A stretch of DNA of 21,824 bases from contig JACMRF010000091.1 of the NCBI GenBank assembly GCA_014376575.1, positions 1 through 21,824 on the forward strand. Direction: 5' to 3'. The notes beneath the pieces are model-generated. The model ran no database searches. It had not been told where the DNA came from and saw only the letters and a list, made by a program, of their open reading frames with translations. Shown in pieces: positions 15,737 to 21,824 of this stretch; within the stretch, counting starts at the first letter, position 1, and every line of letters starts with the position of its first letter. The position numbers and the translations under genes are program-made. This DNA comes from Undibacterium sp. Its GTDB lineage: Bacteria > Pseudomonadota > Gammaproteobacteria > Burkholderiales > Burkholderiaceae.

Positions 15737-18033
15737 TTGCGCAAGAATTAGAAGTTAGTTTGCATATGGCCTTTGTTGAAGCAAGACAGGCACGTTATGA
15801 GTTCATCACAGTAGAGCATCTTTTACTGGCGCTGCTGGATAATCCGTCGGCGGCTGAGGTAATGCGTGCGTGCGCGGTTAATATTGAAGATTTGCGCAAA
15901 ACTTTAGGTAATTTTATTACCGACAATACGCCTACGGTGCCTGGTACCGGCGAGGTGGATACTCAGCCCACGCTAGGATTTCAACGCGTTATTCAACGTG
16001 CAATCATGCATGTGCAATCTGCGTCAAATGGTAAGAAAGAAGTTACTGGAGCGAACGTTCTCGTGGCAATTTTTGGTGAGAAAGATTCACATGCTGTCTA
16101 CTACCTGCATCAACAGGGCGTAACTCGTTTGGATGTTGTTAATTTTATTTCTCATGGCGTGCGCAAAGATAATCTTAGCGAGCCGATGAAGTCGCCTGAA
16201 GGTGCTGAGGACCCTCAAGCGGAAAGCCAATCAAAAGAAAGTCCGCTTGATCAATTTACTCAAAATTTGAACAAGGCAGCTGCTGAAGGCAAGATTGATC
16301 CTTTGATTGGTCGCGATAGTGAGGTTGAACGAGTCATTCAGATTCTCTGTCGTCGCCGTAAAAATAATCCGTTGTTGGTCGGTGAGGCTGGCGTCGGAAA
16401 AACAGCGATTGCTGAAGGTCTTGCTTGGCGTATTACTCAAAAAGATGTGCCTGAAATTTTGCAGAACGCAGTTGTCTATTCATTAGATATGGGCGCTCTG
16501 CTTGCTGGAACAAAATATCGCGGTGATTTTGAGTTAAGGCTCAAAGGTGTTTTAAAACAATTGAAAGATATGCCTGAAGGTATCTTGTTTATTGATGAGA
16601 TCCACACCATCATCGGCGCAGGATCAGCATCAGGCGGAACGCTTGATGCGTCGAATCTATTAAAGCCAGCACTGTCGAATGGTCAGCTCAAATGCATTGG
16701 TGCGACCACTTACACGGAATACCGTGGCGTGTTTGAAAAAGACCACGCCTTGGCACGTCGATTCCAGAAAATTGACGTGAATGAGCCCACCATAGAGCAG
16801 ACGGTACAAATTTTACGTGGACTTAAATCCAAGTTTGAAGAGCACCATAATGTCAAATATTCCGCCTCCGCATTAACGACAGCGGCTGAATTATCTGCGC
16901 GTTTTATCAATGATCGTCATTTGCCAGATAAGGCAATTGATGTAATCGATGAAGCGGGCGCAGCACAACGAGTCTTGCCAAAATCGAAGCAAAAGAAAAC
17001 GATAGGTAAAGCAGACATAGAAGACATCATCGCAAAGATTGCCCGTATTCCGCCGCAAACAGTGAATCAGGATGATCGTACTAAACTGCAGACGATAGAG
17101 CGCGATTTGAAAAATGTCGTGTTTGGCCAAGAACCAGCGATTGAAGCACTGGCATCCTCCATCAAAATGGCGAGAGCAGGTCTGGGCAAAACGGACAAAC
17201 CGATAGGTTCTTTCCTTTTTTCAGGACCAACCGGTGTTGGTAAAACTGAGGTTGCTAAGCAATTAGCGTTCACGCTTGGTATTGAGCTGATACGGTTTGA
17301 TATGTCTGAATACATGGAACGTCATGCAGTCAGCCGGTTGATCGGTGCACCTCCGGGCTATGTTGGTTTTGATCAGGGTGGTTTGTTGACTGAAGCCATC
17401 ACCAAAAAGCCGCATGCCGTCTTGCTGCTCGATGAGATCGAAAAAGCGCATCCTGACGTTTTCAATATTCTGTTGCAAGTCATGGATCATGGTACGTTGA
17501 CCGACAACAACGGGCGCAAAGCTGATTTTCGTAATGTCATCATCATCATGACGACCAACGCCGGTGCTGAAAGCTTGCAGAAGCGTTCGATAGGCTTTAG
17601 TAATAGTAAAGAAGCCGGCGATGAGATGATCGACATTAAACGTATGTTCACGCCTGAGTTTAGAAATCGTCTGGACGCGATCATTAGTTTCCGCGCTCTT
17701 GATGAAGAAATTATTTTACGCGTGGTCGATAAGTTCCTGATGCAGCTTGAAGAGCAGTTGCATGAGAAAAAGGTAGAGGCAACTTTTACTGATAATCTGC
17801 GTAAGTTCCTGGGTAAAAAAGGCTTCGATCCGATGATGGGCGCAAGACCCATGGCAAGGCTGATTCAGGACATGATACGCAAGGCACTAGCGGACGAACT
17901 TTTATTTGGAAAGCTCGTTACTGGCGGTCGTGTTGTCGTGGATCTGGATGAAAAAGACCAGGTTAAATTAGATTTTTATGAAGGGGATGCAGTTCCCCCG
18001 ACAGCTTCGCAAGAAATAGTGGAAGTTGAGTAG
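15733..18033 (+). CDS. clpA: ATP-dependent Clp protease ATPase subunit ClpA
   Basis: A 766-residue AAA+ unfoldase that feeds proteins into ClpP. Domains: the Clp N-domain (~1-145), where ClpS binds; AAA+ module 1 with Walker A GEAGVGKT (217-224) and Walker B FIDE (286-289); AAA+ module 2 with GPTGVGKT (498-505) and LLLDE (564-568). The ClpP-docking loop IGF at 620-622 and the AAA2 lid signatures ([10 protein letters not shown]) are present. There is no long middle domain as in ClpB, so it is ClpA. ATG 15733 is chosen over a GTG or other start at 15715 because a strong GGAGG (15724-15728) precedes it and it overlaps the clpS stop. Intact throughout. Confidence 0.97.
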   Translation: MIAQELEVSLHMAFVEARQARYEFITVEHLLLALLDNPSAAEVMRACAVNIEDLRKTLGNFITDNTPTVPGTGEVDTQPTLGFQRVIQRAIMHVQSASNGKKEVTGANVLVAIFGEKDSHAVYYLHQQGVTRLDVVNFISHGVRKDNLSEPMKSPEGAEDPQAESQSKESPLDQFTQNLNKAAAEGKIDPLIGRDSEVERVIQILCRRRKNNPLLVGEAGVGKTAIAEGLAWRITQKDVPEILQNAVVYSLDMGALLAGTKYRGDFELRLKGVLKQLKDMPEGILFIDEIHTIIGAGSASGGTLDASNLLKPALSNGQLKCIGATTYTEYRGVFEKDHALARRFQKIDVNEPTIEQTVQILRGLKSKFEEHHNVKYSASALTTAAELSARFINDRHLPDKAIDVIDEAGAAQRVLPKSKQKKTIGKADIEDIIAKIARIPPQTVNQDDRTKLQTIERDLKNVVFGQEPAIEALASSIKMARAGLGKTDKPIGSFLFSGPTGVGKTEVAKQLAFTLGIELIRFDMSEYMERHAVSRLIGAPPGYVGFDQGGLLTEAITKKPHAVLLLDEIEKAHPDVFNILLQVMDHGTLTDNNGRKADFRNVIIIMTTNAGAESLQKRSIGFSNSKEAGDEMIDIKRMFTPEFRNRLDAIISFRALDEEIILRVVDKFLMQLEEQLHEKKVEATFTDNLRKFLGKKGFDPMMGARPMARLIQDMIRKALADELLFGKLVTGGRVVVDLDEKDQVKLDFYEGDAVPPTASQEIVEVE

Positions 18034-18044
18034 TCTGTAAATAT

Positions 18045-18077
18045 AAAAATCCCGAATGTTGATTCGGGATTTTTTTT
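18045..18077 (+). terminator. Rho-independent terminator of clpS-clpA
   Basis: AAAAATCCCGAAT (18045-18057) pairs with ATTCGGGATTTTT (18062-18074) around a GTTG loop and runs into a T stretch, 11 bp after the clpA stop. Confidence 0.93.
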
Positions 18078-18126
18078 ATTGATATTTTTCGTTGCTATTC
18101 AGCTCCCGATGAAACGATCATTTTTT

Positions 18127-18230
18127 TGTCCACGAAACGCACGAAAAGCACGAAAAAAACAAGCACGAAAAATATATAAATCTGCTATTTTTTGCTTTGT
18201 AGTTCGTGGCTTTCTTGCCTTTCGTGGACA
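18127..18230. repeat. CACGAAA-rich imperfect palindrome, REP-like element
   Basis: The ends TGTCCACGAAA (18127-18137) and TTTCGTGGACA (18220-18230) are perfect 11-bp inverted repeats. Moving inwards, each arm continues with related GCACGAAA-like units (18138-18165 against the reverse complement of 18192-18219), so ~40 bp per arm is similar. Motifs of this kind recur in many proteobacterial genomes between genes and produce artificial FRAFRAFRG-like translations. It lies downstream of the clpA terminator and is probably non-coding. Confidence 0.7.
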
Positions 18231-18475
18231 ATGTCTCTCATTTTTATTTTCGGCTTGACCATTGAGCTTAGTGCCGATGGGGCAAATCTCGCATGACGAC
18301 AACGAGCGGTTTTGTATCGTCAGATAAGGGGTGAATAGTTACTATTTTTTAGTTTTAACTCTTTACGTACAGATGAAAATTACTCAAAAAAGTAGATTGT
18401 AGATTAGCAAAGACGGCACTCATCGATTGCCAGTATTTGTTGAGTTAACATGACTACCGCTGCTTTTAAATAAAT
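18231..18475. other. Gene-free stretch after the palindrome
   Basis: AT-rich sequence with no reading frame that resembles a protein, no RNA gene and no hairpin that I can support. Confidence 0.5.
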
Positions 18476-18571
18476 TCAACACGCAATACCTACGTGGTTC
18501 TTCAGACCATTTGCTGCCGCATTGCCCATGTAGATGGCGTAGTAGGTTTGTTTATTTTTAAATTTCAACAA
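18476..18571 (-). CDS. Candidate small ORF, 31 codons, unknown function
   Basis: On the - strand a GGAG (18580-18577) is followed 5 nt later by TTG (18571) and 8 nt later by a second TTG (18568). The frame then reads LKFKNKQTYYAIYMG, then NAAANGLKNHVGIAC, and ends TGA (18478-18476). An in-frame TGA lies directly upstream, so the ORF cannot be extended. The composition (basic start, aromatic TYYAIYM centre, NAAANGL segment, varied codons) looks protein-like, and a Shine-Dalgarno is in place. I do not recognise a family. It could be a short regulatory or toxin-like peptide, a relic of a larger gene, or chance. It lies 348 bp upstream of the aminotransferase gene, on the opposite strand. Confidence 0.35.
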   Translation of the reverse strand: MLKFKNKQTYYAIYMGNAAANGLKNHVGIAC

Positions 18572-18919
18572 TCAATCTCCTATTGCTCGCCGGGTGTTTA
18601 GGCTTTCTAATCGGCTTTAACCTAGAATTTCCATTAGGATTGGCAGTGATGATGGATGCACTTTTCGAGGCAATTTTGCTGCGAATCAGGCGTCAATAGC
18701 GAGCTATTGTCCACGAGGAGCAGAAAAAAGGACCGAAAATACGCCGACAGCATGCCAATAGCACCGCAGTTGCGCCTCATGGAAAATCTGGGTTTAACTT
18801 GCTTGATATGGCAAAATGACGGCTTGTTGCCGGGTAGGTAGGTCGTCCTTAAAAGTCGCGCTACTCCTGATATGCATTCCAAGTTTTCATCATCAACCGT
18901 TTTTTCTGGAGTTCTCACC
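18572..18919. other. Upstream region of the aminotransferase gene
   Basis: 348 bp that should contain the aminotransferase promoter, but no -35/-10 pair is convincing. I also see no TyrR-type box or leader peptide. Open frames on both strands here have no family-like sequence. Confidence 0.4.
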
Positions 18920-20107
18920 ATGTTTCAGCATGTCGAAGCCTATGCCGGCGATCCTATTCTTTCTTTGAACGAGGCTTTTGGCAAAGATCCGCGTACCAAT
19001 AAGATCAATCTGTCTATCGGGATTTATTTTGATGACAATGGCAAGATCCCTATGCTGCCATCGGTGCGCGCAGCGGAGTTAAAGGTGGTGGCGGAGGCGG
19101 GCGCACGTCCTTACCTGCCGATGGAAGGCGCGGCCAATTTTCGTACTGCGGTTCAGCACCTATTGTTCGGTGCCGACCATGCGGCAGTCAAGGCTGGCCG
19201 TATCGTGACGATACAAACAGTCGGTTCTAGCGGCGGACTGAAAGTTGGTGGCGATTTTATCAAGCGCTATTTCCCTGAAAGTACCATGCTCATTAGCGAT
19301 CCAAGCTGGGACAATCATCGCGCTGTCTTTGAAGGTTCTGGTTTGAAGGTACAAACCTATCCGTATTACGACGCAGCCACTGGCGGCTTACGGTTTGATG
19401 CCATGTTAGCGGCTTTGCAGCAGGCAGAGAAAAAAAGTGTCGTCTTATTGCACGCCTGCTGCCACAACCCCACTGGAGTTGATCTGACGCACGCGCAGTG
19501 GCAGGCTTTGATCCCGGTCTTGCAAGAGCGCGAGCTGCTGCCTTTCCTCGATATCGCCTACCAAGGTTATGGCGATGGTATCGAAGAAGATGCGTTCGCG
19601 ATCCGCTTGCTGGCGGATGCCGGCTTGAGCTTCTTTGTGGCGAATTCTTTTTCCAAGAGCATGAGCCTGTACGGCGAGCGTTGCGGTGCCTTGAGCGTGG
19701 TTTGCCCGGATGCGGCGCAGGCAGTCAATGTGCTGGGGCAGATGAAGGCCAATGTGCGGCGTAATTACTCTAACCCGCCTTTACATGGCGGCCAGATCGT
19801 GGCACGCGTGTTGACTGATCCGCAATTGCACCCGATGTGGGAAGCCGAAGTGGTGGCCATGCGCGATCGTATTCAGTTGATGCGGCGTAAATTACATGAC
19901 GTCTTGAGCGCCAAATTGCCAGGGCGCGATTTCAGTTACTTCCTGACTCAGCGCGGCATGTTCAGCTACACCGGTTTGACAGCCGATCAATGCGATCGCT
20001 TGAAAGAAGAGTTTGGCGTCTATCTGGTGCGCTCCGGTCGTATGTGCGTCGCTGGCTTAAACACCAGTAATGTAGAAGCAACAGCAATGGCAGCGGTCTT
20101 GGCGTAA
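18920..20107 (+). CDS. tyrB: Aromatic amino acid / aspartate aminotransferase
   Basis: A 395-residue PLP-dependent class I aminotransferase. It opens MFQHVEAYAGDPILSLNEAF and has the cofactor motifs QTVGSSGGLKVG, SDPSWDNHRAVFEGSG, HNPTGVDLT, FLDIAYQGYGDG and SFSKSMSLYGERCGAL, with the PLP-binding Lys246. It would exchange amino groups between aromatic amino acids (or aspartate) and 2-oxoglutarate. The choice between aromatic and aspartate enzymes rests on overall resemblance to TyrB and is not certain. The frame is open to 18872, but ATG 18920 has GGAG 8 nt upstream and matches the family start. It is monocistronic in this view; no terminator is visible after the stop. Confidence 0.92.
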   Translation: MFQHVEAYAGDPILSLNEAFGKDPRTNKINLSIGIYFDDNGKIPMLPSVRAAELKVVAEAGARPYLPMEGAANFRTAVQHLLFGADHAAVKAGRIVTIQTVGSSGGLKVGGDFIKRYFPESTMLISDPSWDNHRAVFEGSGLKVQTYPYYDAATGGLRFDAMLAALQQAEKKSVVLLHACCHNPTGVDLTHAQWQALIPVLQERELLPFLDIAYQGYGDGIEEDAFAIRLLADAGLSFFVANSFSKSMSLYGERCGALSVVCPDAAQAVNVLGQMKANVRRNYSNPPLHGGQIVARVLTDPQLHPMWEAEVVAMRDRIQLMRRKLHDVLSAKLPGRDFSYFLTQRGMFSYTGLTADQCDRLKEEFGVYLVRSGRMCVAGLNTSNVEATAMAAVLA

Positions 20108-20506
20108 ACTTTAGGGCATGGTCGCCATCTGAAAGCGGATGTTAGCGCCAGTAGCAGCGTTGTGCTGTGACACCCCATGATGAATGATTTTTTGCATGCG
20201 GAGTTACTGCCTTGTACCAGCATAAAAGCGCTACTGGGCGGTGTAGATGTTAATGCGCGCGCGTTGCTGTTGACTCCTGGCTTCTGACGCATGGCGTCTG
20301 GTTCGGGAGCGACGAGCCGCAAATGATTAACCATAAAGACATAGATATAGTGGAGATGTAGTAAAAGCGAAGCACGAAGCTTGTGCTGAAAATAGAGAGC
20401 GATCCGCGACAAGCCTAGGGAAGAGCGCACTATTCATACGGGTCTTCAGTCAATATGACTTGAAAAGCCGCATGAACATTGCTTGTTGATGTGCCATTAC
20501 TTGCAT
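20108..20506. other. Gap between convergent aminotransferase and exported-protein genes
   Basis: 399 bp with no established gene. A 36-codon + strand ORF (20177-20287) reads MMNDFLHAELLPCTS, then ends in RALLLTPGF. It lacks a Shine-Dalgarno and a recognisable family. A small AGCAC...GTGCT hairpin (20371-20387) is present without a T run. Confidence 0.4.
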
Positions 20507-21517
20507 TTATTTCTTACGATCTGTTCCGCGTTCGTCATCTCTGTTGTTATTTCTCTCATTGCCCTGATCGTTACCACGCTCTTTTACACGTTCACTAGGT
20601 CGTTCACGTTCTTGCTGGCGCTCTGGCATCTGCGCACGATTTGATTCTTGTGGCGCGGCTTGATTTTGTTGTGAATTTTCAGGGCGCTGTACTTGCATTG
20701 TTTGCTGACGCTTATTCTGTTCTTGTACCTGCTCGCGTTGTGGTTGTGCTTGTGGTTGGGCAGGTTGGGTCGGATTAGCTCTATGATTCTCCCGCACATC
20801 ACGTACGCCAGTATTTTTCTCTTGCGGACTTACTTGCGGACTTACTTGTGGACTTACTTGCGGACTTACTTGCTGCCGTGGCTGATCCGGCATCGGTTTA
20901 ATCGGCGTCGGCATTGATGTGACGTGTTTGCGTAGTTCCTGTACTTGTTGACGTACCAGCGGGTCATGTGGCTGGTAGCGGTAATTTTTATTTTGCAATA
21001 TCTGTTGCTCCCTCAATTGCGGATAGCGATCACCAGTGTAGTTGCGCTGATAAACCGGAAGCGGTGGGCGTACAGCGGGCGTACTGCGATTCCATTTATC
21101 CCATCCTTGGTGTCGTTGCTGCCAATCATTGCCCCAGTGCTCGCCCCAATGTGGTGCAGCGTCTGGGCTCCAGCCACGAAAATAAACTGGCGACTGGCGA
21201 TAATAGCGCACGGGAATTCTGAGTACAAATACCGGTACCACTTCTTGGTCCACAATTCTCCATGGACCGTTGTACCAGGTGCTGGCATACCAGTTGTTGT
21301 CTTGGAAAACCCAGTACATGCCATCATAGAAAAAATAGTTTGAATTGAGTTGTGGTGCGTAATACACCGGGTAGCCGGGCACTGGCATCAGCTCCGGGTA
21401 GAGCGGTAAATTAATGCCTATTTCGATGCTGGGTAAGCCGATACGTACGCCCACTTGCGCCCATCCCGGCGCTGCAGAACAGATGAACATCCACAGTAAA
21501 ATGAGTTTATTACGCAT
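20507..21517 (-). CDS. Exported Gln/Arg-rich protein of unknown function
   Basis: A 336-residue protein with a signal peptide (MRNKLILLWMFICSAAPGWA, cleavage after Ala20). A conserved-looking N-terminal part (~21-190) is rich in Tyr/Trp/Pro: NLPLYPELMPVPGYPVYYAP, SNYFFYDGMYWVFQDNNWYA, WYNGPWRIV, PVRYYRQSPVYFRGW and HWGEHWGNDW. I recall such hypothetical exported proteins in Burkholderiales, but know no function. From ~190 on it is low-complexity and probably disordered: four VSPQ repeats (217-232), then Gln, Arg, Asn, Glu and Pro, ending in charged residues. It is likely periplasmic or cell-surface. ATG 21517 is preferred over 21580 because GGAG lies 8 nt upstream and the signal peptide starts there. 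The longer start would translate the leader inverted repeat. Confidence 0.8.
   Translation of the reverse strand: MRNKLILLWMFICSAAPGWAQVGVRIGLPSIEIGINLPLYPELMPVPGYPVYYAPQLNSNYFFYDGMYWVFQDNNWYASTWYNGPWRIVDQEVVPVFVLRIPVRYYRQSPVYFRGWSPDAAPHWGEHWGNDWQQRHQGWDKWNRSTPAVRPPLPVYQRNYTGDRYPQLREQQILQNKNYRYQPHDPLVRQQVQELRKHVTSMPTPIKPMPDQPRQQVSPQVSPQVSPQVSPQEKNTGVRDVRENHRANPTQPAQPQAQPQREQVQEQNKRQQTMQVQRPENSQQNQAAPQESNRAQMPERQQERERPSERVKERGNDQGNERNNNRDDERGTDRKK
20821..20868 (-). repeat. 12-bp tandem repeat encoding VSPQ
   Basis: Four copies of CTTGCGGACTTA (third copy with one C-to-T change) run head to tail inside the exported-protein gene. Their length keeps frame, so copy number can change without breaking the protein. 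Confidence 0.95.
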
Positions 21518-21539
21518 TGCTAATTCTCCAGGTAAATGA

Positions 21540-21576
21540 GTTGTATCGTTTTTATTGATCATGAAAACGATACAAC
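21540..21576. promoter_or_regulatory. 13-bp perfect inverted repeat in the leader of the exported-protein gene
   Basis: GTTGTATCGTTTT (21540-21552) and AAAACGATACAAC (21564-21576) are perfect inverted repeats separated by 11 nt. They lie 23-59 bp upstream of the ATG and directly before the Shine-Dalgarno region. There is no T run after it on either strand, so it is not a standard terminator. It could be an operator or an mRNA hairpin. Confidence 0.7.
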
Positions 21577-21765
21577 CCATGCCTGATGTTAGGTGTCTCT
21601 CTTCGCTTGGTCTGTGCGCGATCGCACTTTAAGGAACAGGGTAGATCGTGCCTGCATCGCTATCAAATAATGGATGGGAGGGCAATGCGGAAGTAGTTCT
21701 GTTTCTGGGTGGCGCTGGCGCATCATTTTGATTGCGTCAATACTGCAGTGAGCTTATTTCCGGCA

Positions 21766-21824
21766 CTATTTACATTTGCCTGTCGCTGCAGAAAAAGCAA
21801 TCACTGGTATTGCCAACAACCCTA
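21766..21824 (-). CDS. Possible C-terminal end of a gene running off the window
   Basis: On the - strand the frame entering from 21824 reads GLLAIPVIAFSAATGKCK and stops at TAG (21768-21766). The hydrophobic composition suits the end of a membrane protein, but 59 bases are too few to identify it or exclude chance. The stretch 21581-21765 holds no other feature I can support. Confidence 0.2.
   Translation of the reverse strand, partial: GLLAIPVIAFSAATGKCK

Noticed and set aside
18099..18302. 67-codon - strand ORF containing FRACFFRAFRAFRG
   Set aside because: The repeated residues come from reading through the CACGAAA palindrome; no start signal and no family-like sequence.
18634..18921. 95-codon - strand ORF
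   Set aside because: Starts on the antisense of the tyrB start region, no family resemblance; more likely the tyrB upstream region.
20020..20430. 136-codon - strand ORF
   Set aside because: Its 3' part is antisense to the end of tyrB, it has no recognisable domain and no clear ribosome site. Treated as spurious.

Overview
The window looks like a chromosomal segment of a betaproteobacterium, most likely Burkholderiales and possibly Oxalobacteraceae (an Undibacterium-like genome). That placement is inferred from the style of the ParC/ParE, ClpA, aromatic aminotransferase and Csp proteins, not from a database search. Most of it is ordinary core-genome content. I see no tRNA, rRNA, CRISPR array, insertion sequence or complete mobile element, and no convincing previously undescribed multi-gene system.

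Layout. (1) 1-2065, + strand: the end of a histidine-utilisation operon, with the C-terminus of hutH, then hutD, then hutI overlapping hutD. (2) 2066-2685: a decayed C-terminal fragment of a DUF748-type protein, starting right after the hutI stop and carrying a frameshift and an internal stop. (3) 2686-5039, + strand: a signalling pair, a single-domain response regulator followed without a gap by an HPt-REC-REC-GGDEF diguanylate cyclase. A 9-bp tandem repeat sits in the leader. (4) 5094-11494, - strand: parC, parE, a VWA/CoxE-like protein and a GNAT acetyltransferase. (5) 11650-12097, + strand: rpsT with a good promoter and terminator. (6) 12137-13272, - strand: a secreted DUF192 protein and an RluE-type pseudouridine synthase. 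(7) 13461-14714, + strand: icd. It converges on a cold-shock gene (-), and each gene has its own strong hairpin terminator. (8) 15428-18033, + strand: clpS-clpA, translationally coupled by an ATGA overlap. (9) 18034-18919: about 0.9 kb without a clear large gene, holding a terminator, a CACGAAA-rich imperfect palindrome and a candidate 31-codon small ORF. (10) 18920-20107, + strand: an aromatic amino acid aminotransferase. (11) 20507-21517, - strand: an exported, Gln/Arg-rich uncharacterised protein with a 13-bp perfect inverted repeat in its leader.

Functional links: hutH/hutD/hutI belong to histidine degradation. The regulator and cyclase probably form a phosphorelay that controls c-di-GMP, with no kinase in view. 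ParC and ParE form topoisomerase IV. ClpS is the N-end-rule adaptor of ClpA. The most useful things to check are the small ORF at 18476-18571, the start-stop tandem repeat at 2912-2950, the leader inverted repeat at 21540-21576, the repeat element at 18127-18230 and the DUF748 pseudogene.
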